DNA of 64,000 nucleotides from an uncultured Microbulbifer sp. (GTDB lineage Bacteria; Pseudomonadota; Gammaproteobacteria; Pseudomonadales; Cellvibrionaceae). The DNA is taken from contig NZ_CANLDD010000005.1 in the NCBI RefSeq assembly GCF_947489355.1, forward strand, positions 1-64,000, read 5' to 3'. The stretch's first letter is position 1. The number at the start of each line of letters is the position of its first letter. A program made the position numbers and the translations under genes. Below, piece by piece: positions 1-8,798 of the stretch. The notes beneath the pieces were generated by a model. It did no database searches. It worked only from the letters and a program-made list of their open reading frames with translations, and was not told where the DNA came from.

Positions 1-157
1 GGTTTCGTCACCTTCATCAAAACCGGTAAACCCCCTCTTTTCAAGGAGATGTGTCAGATTTGGTCTGAACTAATACATTTAAATCATGGCTGCTGAGTAC
101 TTTTTTGTTTAATCTATTGCTCTTATCAGCTGTAAACGGAATTGTTAAGAGGTGGGG
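1..157. other. AT-rich window edge, no clear gene
   Basis: No gene can be named here. Plus-strand frame 1 is open from the window edge to a TGA at 94-96 (31 codons), so the tail of a gene cut by the edge is possible, but the peptide is not recognisable. The rest up to the stop of the HAD gene is AT-rich. A short palindrome, CAGTTC and GAACTG around a six-base loop, spans the 3' end of the HAD gene at about 159-176. Confidence 0.3.
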
Positions 158-751
158 TCAGTTCTTAGGTGAACTGCAAATATTCTCAAGCATGTTCAAA
201 GTTGAACTAACTCCCTGAACAAGATAAGCCTGCATGCCTGTTTTCCTGGCGGCAGCGACATTGCCGGGATTGTCATCAAAAAATACAATTTTTTTTGGGT
301 GGATTTTTAATGTTTCGATAGCGAATAGAAAAAACGCTATCTCCGGTTTTGCCATTCCAATTTTATGTGAAGCAAAGATATGTTCAAAATAGTCATGGGC
401 ACGAAATTCCAGTGTGATTCTTGGCCAGTGGATGGCATTCGTATTGGAAAGTGCGGATACGCCAAATTCTCTGCTGACGTTCATCAATAGCTCCGTTGCG
501 CCGGGATAGAATCCTTTTGGCCATCGCTCGAAGTGGGAGAGGATCTCATTAACCGTGTGATCAAGTTTCAGATCCTGTTTCATCGTATTGGCAAACGCAT
601 CTGGAGAAATAAGGCCTTTCTCAAATTTTCTTGCAGTTTCTGATGAAAGCCAATCAGAAAAAGGCATTTTATGCGCAGGGAACGGCGAGCCGGAAAGCTC
701 TATCAGGACGCCACCAAGGTCGAAAAGTATCCATTCTATTTTCTGGCGCAT
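158..751 (-). CDS. HAD-family phosphatase (YihX-like)
   Basis: Predicted haloacid dehalogenase-superfamily hydrolase of 197 aa, probably a small cytosolic phosphatase. Motif I is FDLGGVL with nucleophile Asp11. Motif II is SNTN at 102-105, motif III the lysine of AKPE (Lys135), and motif IV FFDDNPGN with Asp159 and Asp160. The position two after the nucleophile is Gly13 rather than the usual Asp, as also happens in the YihX branch, so the exact chemistry is uncertain. The residues between motifs I and II form a small helical cap. The gene is clearly AT-richer than most of the window and has no operon partner visible. The superfamily call is firm; the substrate is unknown. Confidence 0.85.
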   Translation of the reverse strand: MRQKIEWILFDLGGVLIELSGSPFPAHKMPFSDWLSSETARKFEKGLISPDAFANTMKQDLKLDHTVNEILSHFERWPKGFYPGATELLMNVSREFGVSALSNTNAIHWPRITLEFRAHDYFEHIFASHKIGMAKPEIAFFLFAIETLKIHPKKIVFFDDNPGNVAAARKTGMQAYLVQGVSSTLNMLENICSSPKN

Positions 752-1429
752 AGCTCACCTTTTCCTGTAGGGTATTTTTTACAGCGGTCCCTCTCTTTCC
801 TACTTTTCTGAACAGTTCTTTACCAGCAAAAGCGTGTCAATTTGAAGCAATAGTTAAAATAGTGATGACGCTTCTTTAGTTTGCACTATTGTGCCACCTG
901 CCCAAAAACGCCTGTCAATCGCTATATATTCAAACTGAAAGGTTTCCGGCCCTCCCGCGCGGTGGTCTATCGGTGAGCGGTGGTCTAGCCATTCTCCCAC
1001 AGGAAAACCCCAACACCAAGTGTGTATCTGAGTATTTCAAGTCTGACCGCCAGTGGGTTTTGGCTGGATTTAGGGTCTTTATACTGTATTATTTTGTAGC
1101 ATTTATTTATCTGATTTTTAATCATGATTGCTTCAATCAATCATCGCTACCCTGTCTGCCTCTGTTGCCATCAGTACTCTCTGGTGGTGTTGGCTCCCTC
1201 TATGTATTCGTTACAGATACACGACTGAAACTGTTTGTGCGCTTCGGTCTGCCTAGCCAAGGCCGGATTTGCCGGGCCGGCTGTCTTGCGCTGCCTTTGC
1301 CGGTTCTCTGCAGGGAGTTGCTTGCTGGGGAGGGGGAATAGTGTCCCTTATCGTTAATTGGCGAATAAAGTGGTACGGTAGGCACCCCTAATAATTGAAT
1401 AACACTTTATGTAGCTAGGAGTTGTACAT
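752..1429. other. 678-bp intergenic region upstream of the SapC-family gene
   Basis: No convincing gene is seen. The open frames here have unnatural composition (cysteine-, leucine- and proline-rich) and no recognisable domain. An 11-base direct repeat, GCGGTGGTCTA, lies at 959-969 and 977-987, 18 bases apart, and could be a paired binding site. AT-rich stretches around 1070-1140 could hold a promoter, but no -35/-10 pair stands out. A TAGGAG ribosome-binding site at 1416-1421 serves the next gene. Confidence 0.4.
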
Positions 1430-2137
1430 ATGGCACAGATCAAAGCTTTGGATAAAAAGGCACATGCCAACCTGAAATTCACCCAGGACATCACGTTTGA
1501 CCATGTCAGCGGCAATCATATCCTGCCGCTGGTGGTGCAAGAGATGGTACAGGCGAGCCAGAGCTACCCGATCCTGTTCGTAAAAGACCAGGACACCGAT
1601 CAATTCAAAGTGGTTGCCCTGACAGGCCTGCGCCCCGGTGAAAACCTCTTCTCCGGTAGCGAAGGCTGGGATGGCAGCTATGTACCGCTGCAGGTACGCA
1701 CCTATCCCTTTGTGCTGGTGAAGAACCCCGAAGATACCGATCAGGCGGTGCTCTGCATCGATGAAGATTCCAAGATGCTGAGTGAATCCGAGGGTGAGCC
1801 ACTGTTTGAGGAGGATGGCGAGCAAACCGACTACCTGAAAAACTGTGCCCAGGCCGTTGTAGAGGCCGCCCAGCGCGTGAGTGTTACCGAGCAGTTTGTC
1901 GAATTTCTGGTATCCAAGGATTTGCTCACCCAGAAGAAATTGACCCTGCGTGTTACCGAGAACGACAAGCCCTACGATCTGACCGGTTTCTTTGTGGTGG
2001 ATGAAGAGAAGCTGAATAAGTTGTCCGATGAGGATTTCTTGGAGTTGCGCAAACGTGGCGCGCTGCCGGCTATCTATGCTTCCGTGATGTCTTCCATGCA
2101 GGTTCAAAGCCTGATTCGCAAAAAACGGGCCGGCTGA
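1430..2137 (+). CDS. SapC family protein
   Basis: Protein of 235 aa matching the SapC family (PF07277) along its whole length. It is an acidic, soluble-looking protein without signal peptide or membrane segments. SapC was first named from a Campylobacter S-layer locus, but in gammaproteobacteria its role is unknown. The start ATG is fixed by TAGGAG eight bases upstream. It stands alone, with a 678-bp gap before it and 313 bp after it. In related marine bacteria SapC genes often lie near TonB-dependent receptors and tryptophan-halogenase-like genes; none is present here. The family call rests on overall resemblance (N-terminal half with ALTGLRPGENLF, a YPF segment, and C-terminal LYASVMSS-like end). 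Confidence 0.75.
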   Translation: MAQIKALDKKAHANLKFTQDITFDHVSGNHILPLVVQEMVQASQSYPILFVKDQDTDQFKVVALTGLRPGENLFSGSEGWDGSYVPLQVRTYPFVLVKNPEDTDQAVLCIDEDSKMLSESEGEPLFEEDGEQTDYLKNCAQAVVEAAQRVSVTEQFVEFLVSKDLLTQKKLTLRVTENDKPYDLTGFFVVDEEKLNKLSDEDFLELRKRGALPAIYASVMSSMQVQSLIRKKRAG

Positions 2138-2450
2138 TCCCTATTGCCCGGCAGCGATGGTTGGCGGGTGTTGCGTATCTACAATGCGGGTTCTGGGTTA
2201 TGCCTCCAGCACCCGCTGTACTGTGTGCGATGATTCTCCCCTCAATGATTCGCGCTCAAATCATAAGGTGAAAGAAGGGGGGGGGCGCGGTTTTCCATCC
2301 GCTACTGATTTTCCTGGCTGGTGCTTTCCTACGGAGTTGTGGTATGCCTGCCAGTCTTGGTCGCGGTGCAGTCGAGCCGTAGGTTCCTGCGTTGCTGGTA
2401 AGGGCTTTTTTGTACTTGGTTTGAGCGGGGGCTGAATTGGTCGGAAGAGA
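2138..2450. other. Intergenic region between sapC-like gene and tRNA-Gln
   Basis: No gene is seen in these 313 bp. An imperfect inverted repeat (2164-2173 with 2207-2216, 9 of 10 bases matching) lies just after the SapC-family stop codon. It has no T-run, so it is not a convincing terminator. A nine-base G run lies around 2278-2286. Confidence 0.35.
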
Positions 2451-2525
2451 TGGCTGGGGCGGTAGGATTCGAACCTACGCATGACGGGATCAAAACCCGC
2501 TGCCTTACCGCTTGGCTACGCCCCA
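2451..2525 (-). tRNA. tRNA-Gln (anticodon TTG), copy 1
   Basis: A 75-nt cloverleaf with the 3' CCA encoded. The anticodon stem GCGGG/CCCGC encloses a loop with TTG, reading CAA/CAG. The T arm contains GGTTCGAATCC. The acceptor starts T1 paired with A72, the weak first pair typical of glutamine tRNAs. It lies 36 bases downstream of tRNA-Met on the same strand and is probably cotranscribed with it. It is identical base for base to the copy at 7747-7821. Confidence 0.97.
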
Positions 2526-2561
2526 GTTTCAGAGTTGTAAAGGTGGGCCTTTGGCTTGAAA

Positions 2562-2638
<77 letters not shown>

Positions 2639-2677
2639 ATTTTCCCTGTTCTTGCCCGGGCCTGACCGAGGGCGCGC

Positions 2678-2706
2678 ATTATCATGCTCCAGATCGGGCG
2701 TGTCAA
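2678..2706 (-). promoter_or_regulatory. Sigma70 promoter of the tRNA-Met/tRNA-Gln unit
   Basis: On the minus strand a perfect -35 TTGACA (2701-2706) is followed after exactly 17 bases by -10 GATAAT (2678-2683), about 40 bases upstream of tRNA-Met. The bases just after the -10 are GCGCGCCC, a GC-rich discriminator typical of stringently controlled stable-RNA promoters. Stringent control is an inference from that feature. Confidence 0.8.
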
Positions 2707-2724
2707 CTCTTTTTTGTATTCTTT

Positions 2725-3684
2725 TCAGTTAGTTAGGAGGTTTTCTTTTGTGTCCGGCGCAGGGCCCGAACGACGCCTGGGGCCGGTGATAGCGGCGAGG
2801 GCGGAGCCCGCCACTACGGCGCCGGCGCCGGACCAGCTGATCCAGTTGAGCGGCTCCACGGCGATATAGTCCGGCCAGGTGGCGCTGATCAATGTACTCA
2901 ACAGCAGGGTAATGACCGGCACCAGCGACAGGGTGGCGCTGACGCTGGATGCCTCCCAATGGACCAGGGCCTTGCTGAAAGCGCCGTAGGCGATCAGGGT
3001 ATTGGCAGTGAGGAAAGCCAGCAGTGCCCATTCGAGCCCGCTGAGATGTGTGACCGCCAGTGGATCAGCCATGGGCAGGAAGCAGAGGGTACCGGCGATG
3101 TAAATCAATACCAGAAGATCCTGTGGTGTGGCCCGGCAGAGAATTTTTTTCTGGAAGAAGCCGTATACGGCCCAGGCCACAGCCGCCACCAGGATATATC
3201 CCAGACCCAGAAGATAGTTTTCGCCGCCGTCGGTCAAATTGCCCAGGCGCTGGTTGAAAAAGAGCAGTAAGCCGGTCACCACCATGGCCACGCCGCACCA
3301 CTGGCGCGGCGAGAAGCGCTCCCCGAGCCAGAGTACGCTGGAGATCAACAACAGCAATGGCGCCAGTTGAATCACAATTTGTGCAGCGCCAGGGGTGATG
3401 TAATCGAGGCCACTGGCATAGGTGAGGTAATTAACCAACAGTCCCAAAACAGCCAGCAGGGTAAAAGGCAGCAGGGCGCGGCCAAATAGCGCCCCGAGCT
3501 TCAGCTGTCGCGACTGGCCGTAGTAGGCGCCCGCCAGCAGAGCGGCGCCGGCAAAGCGGTACCAAGTGGCCGTTTCGGGGCTGACATGCTCCAGCAGACC
3601 TTTGAGGGCGATGGGCAGGGCGGCCCACATGAAAACGGTTACCAGGGCCAGGGGAAGGCCGATTTTCCAGTTTGATTGCGCCAT
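2725..3684 (-). CDS. DMT-superfamily transporter (EamA domains)
   Basis: Inner-membrane protein of 319 aa with ten hydrophobic segments in two EamA repeats, about residues 10-140 and 155-295. This is the fold of the drug/metabolite transporter superfamily. The N-terminal repeat has the typical start with a helix rich in small residues and AALPIALK, and the second repeat ends in a basic tail (GPRRRS). The substrate cannot be told from sequence; relatives export amino acids, metabolites or drugs. It follows ychF on the same strand after 57 bp and could be read from the same transcript. Confidence 0.85.
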   Translation of the reverse strand: MAQSNWKIGLPLALVTVFMWAALPIALKGLLEHVSPETATWYRFAGAALLAGAYYGQSRQLKLGALFGRALLPFTLLAVLGLLVNYLTYASGLDYITPGAAQIVIQLAPLLLLISSVLWLGERFSPRQWCGVAMVVTGLLLFFNQRLGNLTDGGENYLLGLGYILVAAVAWAVYGFFQKKILCRATPQDLLVLIYIAGTLCFLPMADPLAVTHLSGLEWALLAFLTANTLIAYGAFSKALVHWEASSVSATLSLVPVITLLLSTLISATWPDYIAVEPLNWISWSGAGAVVAGSALAAITGPRRRSGPAPDTKENLLTN

Positions 3685-3741
3685 GAGTTCCCGGTCGGTG
3701 GAAAGCCGCCCCGGTGACAGGGCGGCGAGGAAAGAAAAAGA

Positions 3742-4833
3742 TCAGACGTTGAAGCGGAAGTGGATGACATCTCCATCTGCAACGATGTAATCCTTGCCCT
3801 CCAGGCGCCACTTTCCGGCTTCCCTGGCGCCGGCCTCGCCGTCACAGGCAACAAAGTCACTGTAGCCAACCACTTCCGCGCGGATAAAGCCCTTCTCGAA
3901 ATCTGTGTGGATTTTGCCGGCAGCATTGGGTGCTGTGGCGCCGAGGGGGATGGTCCAGGCGCGCACCTCTTTGACGCCCGCGGTGAAGTAGGTGTGCAGG
4001 CCCAGCAACTGATAGCCAGCGCGAATCACCCGGTTGAGGCCGGGTTCCTCCATGCCCAGTTCGTGTAGAAACTCCTGCTTTTCGTCGTCGTCCAGTTCGG
4101 CGACCTCCGCTTCCAGCTTGTTGCAAATGGGTACCAGTACGGCATTCTCTTCCGCGGCAATAGCGGCGACCGCATCCAGATGCGGATTCTGCTCAAGGCC
4201 CTCTTCGTGTACGTTGGCGATATACATGGTGGGCTTCACGGTGAGCAGGCTCAGTTCGCGCAGATCGGCCAGCGCTTCTTCGGACAGGCCAAAAGAGCGC
4301 AGTGGCTTGGCTTCGTTCAGGTGTGGCTGGATTCTTTCCAGCAGGGCCTTCATTTTGATCGCGTGTTTGTCCTGTCCCTTGGCGGCGCGGGTGTAGCGTT
4401 GCAGGGCCTTTTCCACAGTATCCAGGTCGGCCAGGGCCAGCTCGGTATTGATCACCTCGATATCGGACAGGGGGTGCACCTGGTTGGCTACGTGGATCAC
4501 GTTGTCGTCCTCGAAGCAGCGCACAACGTGGGCGATGGCGTCGGTTTCGCGGATGTTGGCGAGGAATTTGTTACCCAGGCCCTCGCCTTTGGAGGCACCC
4601 GCGACCAAACCGGCGATGTCGGTGAATTCCATGGTGGTTGGAATCACTTTTTGCGGTTTGACGATCTGCGCCAGCTTGTCGAGGCGGCTGTCCGGTACCG
4701 GCACAACGCCGGCGTTGGGCTCGATGGTGCAGAAGGGGAAGTTCTCAGCGTCGATACACGCCTTGGTCAGTGCGTTGAACAGGGTGGATTTGCCCACATT
4801 GGGCAGGCCGACGATACCGCAAGTAAAACCCAT
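3742..4833 (-). CDS. ychF: Redox-regulated ATPase YchF (Obg-like)
   Basis: Translation-associated ATPase of the Obg/TRAFAC class, 363 aa, the usual family length. The G1 loop GLPNVGKST is at 8-16, the G3 region has [17 protein letters not shown], and the atypical NKLE stands where GTPases carry NKxD, which explains its ATP preference. The C-terminal TGS-type domain includes [13 protein letters not shown]. The frame stays open 55 codons further upstream, but the ATG at 4833 gives the conserved [14 protein letters not shown] start and is chosen. It is the last member of the conserved prs-rplY-pth-ychF series. Confidence 0.97.
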   Translation of the reverse strand: MGFTCGIVGLPNVGKSTLFNALTKACIDAENFPFCTIEPNAGVVPVPDSRLDKLAQIVKPQKVIPTTMEFTDIAGLVAGASKGEGLGNKFLANIRETDAIAHVVRCFEDDNVIHVANQVHPLSDIEVINTELALADLDTVEKALQRYTRAAKGQDKHAIKMKALLERIQPHLNEAKPLRSFGLSEEALADLRELSLLTVKPTMYIANVHEEGLEQNPHLDAVAAIAAEENAVLVPICNKLEAEVAELDDDEKQEFLHELGMEEPGLNRVIRAGYQLLGLHTYFTAGVKEVRAWTIPLGATAPNAAGKIHTDFEKGFIRAEVVGYSDFVACDGEAGAREAGKWRLEGKDYIVADGDVIHFRFNV

Positions 4834-5033
4834 AGTGCTATTTTTCCGTTTGCCTGAGGCGCGTCTGCACGCGCTGCTGATCTGTGGTGGAGAGTCCGGT
4901 CGTGACGGCGCTGGCGGGAGCCTGGGTGGGGTGTATGGCCACCAAAAAAACCGGGCCAGCCGGCGCAATACCGGCGATTTGGCGCAGCACACTAGCAAGT
5001 TTCCGGGACAAAAAGCAAGCCGGCCAACAGGGT

Positions 5034-5642
5034 CTATTGGCCTGCCGGGGTCGCCGTATGCAGTGTCTTCATAGCCCCGCCCCAGTCGCCGCTGGCGGCA
5101 GAGGGTAGTACACTGATCGCGCGCTCAATGGTTTCGGCCAGTGTTTCCTGTTCCGCTCTGGGGGCCCGCTGCAGTACGAACCGGACCACGTCACCGCCGC
5201 GGCCGGGATGACCGATGCCGAGCCGCAGGCGCATAAAATTCCGATTGTTGCCCAGCGCGGCAATGATATCTCTCAGGCCGTTGTGACCACCGTGGCCGCC
5301 GCCGGATTTCAGGCGCGCGGTACCGGGGGGCAGATCCAGTTCATCGTGCGCGACCAGAATGGCCTCCGGGGGAATTTTGAAAAAATGCACCAGCGGGGCT
5401 ACTGCCCGGCCACTGCGATTCATATAAGTGGTGGGGATCAACAGGCGAATATCCCGGCTGCCGATGCGCAGGCGGCCTGTCAGGCCGTGGGCTTTGCTGT
5501 CCTGATTGAGCTGGACGCCGTGGTGGCGTGCCAGCTCGGTAACAAAATCGGCACCGGCGTTATGCCGTGTCCGGTCGTATTCCGGGCCGGGGTTTCCCAG
5601 GCCGACAATTAACTGGATCGGGGTGTCCGGTGCCGCTGCCAA
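5034..5642 (-). CDS. pth: Peptidyl-tRNA hydrolase
   Basis: Cleaves the ester bond of peptidyl-tRNA released from stalled ribosomes, recycling tRNA in the cytosol. 202 aa, normal length. Family landmarks are GLGNPGPEY with Asn17, the catalytic histidine in TRHNAG (His27), the TYMNRSG segment, HDELDLPPG with the catalytic Asp, and [12 protein letters not shown]. Translation appears to begin at a TTG only a few bases after the rplY stop codon, so the two genes are tightly coupled. A 200-bp gap separates it from ychF. Confidence 0.97.
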   Translation of the reverse strand: MAAAPDTPIQLIVGLGNPGPEYDRTRHNAGADFVTELARHHGVQLNQDSKAHGLTGRLRIGSRDIRLLIPTTYMNRSGRAVAPLVHFFKIPPEAILVAHDELDLPPGTARLKSGGGHGGHNGLRDIIAALGNNRNFMRLRLGIGHPGRGGDVVRFVLQRAPRAEQETLAETIERAISVLPSAASGDWGGAMKTLHTATPAGQ

Positions 5643-5647
5643 AACGC

Positions 5648-6280
5648 TTACTCTTCGCTTTCACCGGATTCGGTTTCGGCTTCAGTCTCAGCATCAACAG
5701 CGCCGCGTGGCTTGTGGATAGAGGCGACAACCAGATTGTGGTCTTCGCCGTGGCTCAGGTCCACAGACTCAACCGCTGCCGGCAGTTGCAGGTCGGAAAT
5801 GTGCAGTATGTCGCCCATTTCCAGGCCCGCCAGGTCCACTTCGATAAACTCGGGTAACTTGGCGGCGGGGGCGCGCACTTCCAGCTCGGTCAGTGTGTGG
5901 GAGACGATGCCGCCGGCCTTTACCCCTTTGCAGGCGTCTTCGTTGAGGAAGTGCAGGGGCACTTTCACATGTACCTTGGTGTTGGCGGAAACCCGTTGAA
6001 AGTCAACGTGGAGCAGCAACGGCCTGGCGGGGTGGCGCTGCAGATCGCGCAGGATCACTTTCTCGGCTTTACCGTCGATGTCCAGGGTTAGCATGGAAGA
6101 GAAGAAAGCTTCATTTTCCAGGGCCTTGAACAGGTCTTTTTGCATTAAGGATACGGATTGTGGCTCGGCTTTGCCGCCGTATATGATGCCGGGTACACGG
6201 CCTTCCAGGCGACGCAGGCGGCGGCTCGCACCTTTCCCCTCATCGCTGCGGGCAATGGCGTTCAATTTGATATCAGACAT
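5648..6280 (-). CDS. rplY: 50S ribosomal protein L25/general stress protein Ctc
   Basis: 5S rRNA-binding ribosomal protein of the long Ctc/TL5 type, 210 aa. The N-terminal L25 domain (about 1-90, with [18 protein letters not shown]) binds 5S rRNA; the C-terminal beta domain (about 95-190) is followed by an acidic tail of Glu/Ala/Asp residues. The short E. coli form lacks the second domain. The ATG at 6280 has GAGG at proper distance. It lies between prs (190 bp upstream) and pth (5 bp downstream), the usual order in pseudomonad-like bacteria. Confidence 0.97.
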   Translation of the reverse strand: MSDIKLNAIARSDEGKGASRRLRRLEGRVPGIIYGGKAEPQSVSLMQKDLFKALENEAFFSSMLTLDIDGKAEKVILRDLQRHPARPLLLHVDFQRVSANTKVHVKVPLHFLNEDACKGVKAGGIVSHTLTELEVRAPAAKLPEFIEVDLAGLEMGDILHISDLQLPAAVESVDLSHGEDHNLVVASIHKPRGAVDAETEAETESGESEE

Positions 6281-6344
6281 GGGTTAAACCTCGGATTGTC
6301 TGTCCAGGGCGACCTGCGACCGGACCGCGCTGGCGTTGTTGAAA

Positions 6345-6385
6345 TTGGGTTTTTGGACCCAACAGGAATCGCCCGGTAGACCGGG
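6345..6385 (-). promoter_or_regulatory. Two tandem hairpins between prs and rplY
   Basis: Two short inverted repeats follow the prs stop on the minus strand: GCCCGG/CCGGGC around a four-base loop (about 6370-6385), then TTGGGT/ACCCAA around a six-base loop (6345-6362). Neither has a clean U-run. They may cause partial termination or stabilise the prs end, leaving some readthrough into rplY. The repeats are seen; the function is inferred. Confidence 0.35.
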
Positions 6386-6471
6386 CGGGCGCGTATTTTA
6401 CGGGAATCGACGCCGAAGGCAAAGTGCTCCGGCGGGTAAAAGATAACCGGGTAGCCGCCGGGGCCGGGCTG

Positions 6472-7413
6472 TTAGCGAAACATTGCGGAGAGGGATTCCT
6501 CGTTGCTGATGCGGCGCATGGACTCGGCCAGCATCGCGGACAGGGTCAGCTGGCGAATCTTTGGCGCTCTTTCCATCTTGTCGCCTAGGGGAATGGAATC
6601 GGTGACGACAAGCTCGTCGAGTACCGAATTGTTCAGATTGTCGATGGCATTGCCCGATAGCACCGGGTGGGTACAGTAGGCGACGACTTTCTGGGCACCG
6701 TGTTCCTTGAGGGCGCTGGCGGCATTGCACAGGGTGCCGGCGGTGTCCACCATATCGTCCACCAGCAGGCAGGTGCGACCGCTGACTTCGCCGATGATAT
6801 TCATCACCTCCGCCACATTGGCGGCGGGGCGGCGCTTGTCGATGATGGCCAGGTCACAGTCGAGGCTCTTGGCCACGGCGCGGGCGCGCACTACGCCGCC
6901 GATGTCCGGGGAAACGACCACCAGATTCTCGTATTTCCGGCGCTCGATATCGTCCAGCAGCACAGAGGAGCCGTAGACATTGTCCACGGGTACGTCGAAG
7001 AAGCCCTGGATCTGCTCGGCGTGCAGGTCTACGGTCAATACGCGGTCAATACCCACGCTGACCATCATGTCGGCGACCACTTTGGCGGAGATGGGTACGC
7101 GCTGGGACCTGACGCGGCGATCCTGGCGGGCGTAGCCGAAGTAGGGCACCACGGCGGTGACGCGGCCGGCGGACGCGCGGCGCAGGGCGTCTACCAGCAG
7201 AATCAGCTCCATCAGGTTGCGGTTGGTGGGCTGGCAGGTGGATTGCACCACAAAAACGTCGCGGCCGCGCACGTTATCGGTAATTTCAACGGCAATTTCG
7301 CCATCGGAGAAGCGTTTGACCAATGCCTCTCCGAGGGGGATCGCCATATGGTCAACCACTTTTTGTGCCAGCTCCGGATTTGCATTGCCGGTAAAGACCA
7401 TTAAGTCAGCCAC
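6472..7413 (-). CDS. prs: Ribose-phosphate pyrophosphokinase
   Basis: Makes PRPP from ribose 5-phosphate and ATP, feeding purine, pyrimidine, histidine and NAD synthesis. The frame is open from an ATG at 7455, but a GTG at 7411-7413 preceded by AAAGGA at seven bases gives the conserved start ([16 protein letters not shown]) and the usual length, 313 aa. Motifs include [10 protein letters not shown], the catalytic-loop region with YFGYARQDR, the [11 protein letters not shown] segment and the PRPP-binding signature [10 protein letters not shown]. It lies downstream of tRNA-Gln and ispE as in many gammaproteobacteria. Confidence 0.96.
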   Translation of the reverse strand: MADLMVFTGNANPELAQKVVDHMAIPLGEALVKRFSDGEIAVEITDNVRGRDVFVVQSTCQPTNRNLMELILLVDALRRASAGRVTAVVPYFGYARQDRRVRSQRVPISAKVVADMMVSVGIDRVLTVDLHAEQIQGFFDVPVDNVYGSSVLLDDIERRKYENLVVVSPDIGGVVRARAVAKSLDCDLAIIDKRRPAANVAEVMNIIGEVSGRTCLLVDDMVDTAGTLCNAASALKEHGAQKVVAYCTHPVLSGNAIDNLNNSVLDELVVTDSIPLGDKMERAPKIRQLTLSAMLAESMRRISNEESLSAMFR

Positions 7414-7746
7414 TGCGAGTTCCTTTAGTTTGTCTTGAAGTGTAGGTGTGTGCACAATTTTGCCAGCAGTTGGCGTAGGGCATTTCCCGTTCTTGCCTAT
7501 TGCGGGAGAGACGGGGCGGGATAGGGGTATTCTGTTGGCCGCTCCCCGTTATCCGGATAGTTGCGCCGACTTTCACGGAGTGCCCCGGTCGTCGACAGGG
7601 GTTTGCGCGCAAGTTCGCCTTCGCCATTGTGGAATGGGGGGCGGGCTGTGTTCAGCCCTGCACGGGTAACCTGGGCCGGTTGGATCGATGTCGACTGAAA
7701 CATGGGGAACCGGTTTTCAATAGCGCCACTGCCAATAAACAGAAAG
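7414..7746. other. 333-bp spacer between tRNA-Gln and prs
   Basis: No gene is supported. The open frames that run from here across the tRNA read its antisense (VGFEPTHDGIKTR-like and RRFESYRPSH-like peptides are the well-known false translations of tRNA genes). I found no clear -35/-10 pair for prs; cotranscription from ispE through the tRNA is possible. Confidence 0.5.
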
Positions 7747-7821
7747 TGGCTGGGGCGGTAGGATTCGAACCTACGCATGACGGGATCAAAACCCGCTGCC
7801 TTACCGCTTGGCTACGCCCCA
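7747..7821 (-). tRNA. tRNA-Gln (anticodon TTG), copy 2
   Basis: A 75-nt cloverleaf with encoded CCA, identical to the tRNA at 2451-2525, anticodon TTG. It starts ten bases after the ispE stop codon on the same strand and precedes prs, the conserved ispE-tRNA-prs arrangement of gammaproteobacteria, so it is probably processed from the ispE transcript. This copy appears to be the ancestral locus; the one beside tRNA-Met may be the duplicate (inference). Confidence 0.97.
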
Positions 7822-7831
7822 GTATCTGTCC

Positions 7832-8770
7832 TCATTCGCTTGAGGTTAATTTCGCGAGCACCTGGTGAACGGGAGAAACTGGTACGCCAGATGCTATAAA
7901 TCCCCGCCATTTGTCCGGAAGCCGTGCAAACACCGTATTGGCAGCGCATGCGGTATGGAAAGCTGCGAATACACAGCCGCCGGTACCGGTGAGTTGTGCC
8001 GGTGCGAATTGCTCCAGCCACACTCTGGCATCGCGGACTTCAGGGTAGAGATGCTCTACCAGTGTCTGGCAGTCGTTACCGGGAAAAACTTGCCGCTTTT
8101 CTCCGCTCAGCGCTTTCTCTGAACGCAGCTTCTCGCGAAGGGCCGCTAATGTAATTGGGGGGGAATCTCTTGTCAAACGCGGGTCGCAAAAAATGTTTGC
8201 GGTGCGTACTTCGCAACCGGGAGACACCACCAGGTAGTGGCGTTTTACCGTGGTGATCGGGGTTAATTTTTCTCCAACGCCCTCGGCCCAGGCGGTGTGC
8301 CCGCGCACAAATACCGGAATATCTGCACCCAACTGGCGGCCCAGTTCGGCCAGCGCGTCGATAGACAGGCCGCACTGCCACAGGTAGTTGAGGGCCAACA
8401 GTGTGGTGGCGGCATCGCTGCTGCCGCCACCGATACCGCCGCCGTGGGGCAGGTTTTTGATCAGTCGAATATGTGCGCCCGGCACCTGGTGATGGTTGTG
8501 CAGGGATTTTTCTCGCAGCAGCCGGGCTGCGCGGTATACGAGGTTGTCCTCCAGCGGGATTTTGAGCGCACCGGCATCCACGTGGATTTTACCTGTTTCA
8601 CACACTGAGAATGTCAGCGTGTCCCCATAATCGAGCAATTGAAACAGCGTCTGCAGCTCGTGGTAGCCGTCCGCGCGGCGACCGCCTATGCGCAGGAACA
8701 GGTTGAGTTTTGCGGGCGCGGGTAACTGCAGCATGGGAGAGGGTCGGGCCGGTTGAATCTGGTCGGCCAA
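7832..8770 (-). CDS. ispE: 4-diphosphocytidyl-2-C-methyl-D-erythritol kinase
   Basis: GHMP-family kinase of the MEP isoprenoid pathway, phosphorylating CDP-methylerythritol at the 2-hydroxyl. 312 aa. It has the N-terminal PAPAKLNLFLRIGGRRADGYHEL motif, the ATP-binding glycine loop LPHGGGIGGGSSDAATTL and a C-terminal GTGGCVFA. The first good start is a TTG at 8770 with GAGAAGG five bases upstream; an internal ATG at 8734 would also keep the domain but has no ribosome-binding site. It lies 28 bp after lolB, in the conserved lolB-ispE pair. Confidence 0.95.
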   Translation of the reverse strand: MADQIQPARPSPMLQLPAPAKLNLFLRIGGRRADGYHELQTLFQLLDYGDTLTFSVCETGKIHVDAGALKIPLEDNLVYRAARLLREKSLHNHHQVPGAHIRLIKNLPHGGGIGGGSSDAATTLLALNYLWQCGLSIDALAELGRQLGADIPVFVRGHTAWAEGVGEKLTPITTVKRHYLVVSPGCEVRTANIFCDPRLTRDSPPITLAALREKLRSEKALSGEKRQVFPGNDCQTLVEHLYPEVRDARVWLEQFAPAQLTGTGGCVFAAFHTACAANTVFARLPDKWRGFIASGVPVSPVHQVLAKLTSSE

Positions 8771-8798
8771 TCATACCTTCTCAAGGGTGTTTCAGCAT

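Noticed and set aside
889-1341. 150-codon plus-strand open frame before the SapC-family gene
   Set aside because: No ribosome-binding site, unnatural Cys/Leu/Pro-rich composition and no domain resemblance.
1415-2107. 230-codon minus-strand frame opposite the SapC-family gene
   Set aside because: Mirror of a real gene with a good ribosome-binding site; the antisense peptide is His/Gln/Leu-rich with no family match.
7497-7868. Open frames on both strands across tRNA-Gln (122 codons plus, 93 codons minus)
   Set aside because: Their peptides (VGFEPTHDGIKTR-like and RRFESYRPSH-like) are the known false translations of tRNA genes; the tRNA itself explains the sequence. The same applies to the minus frame at 2261-2482.
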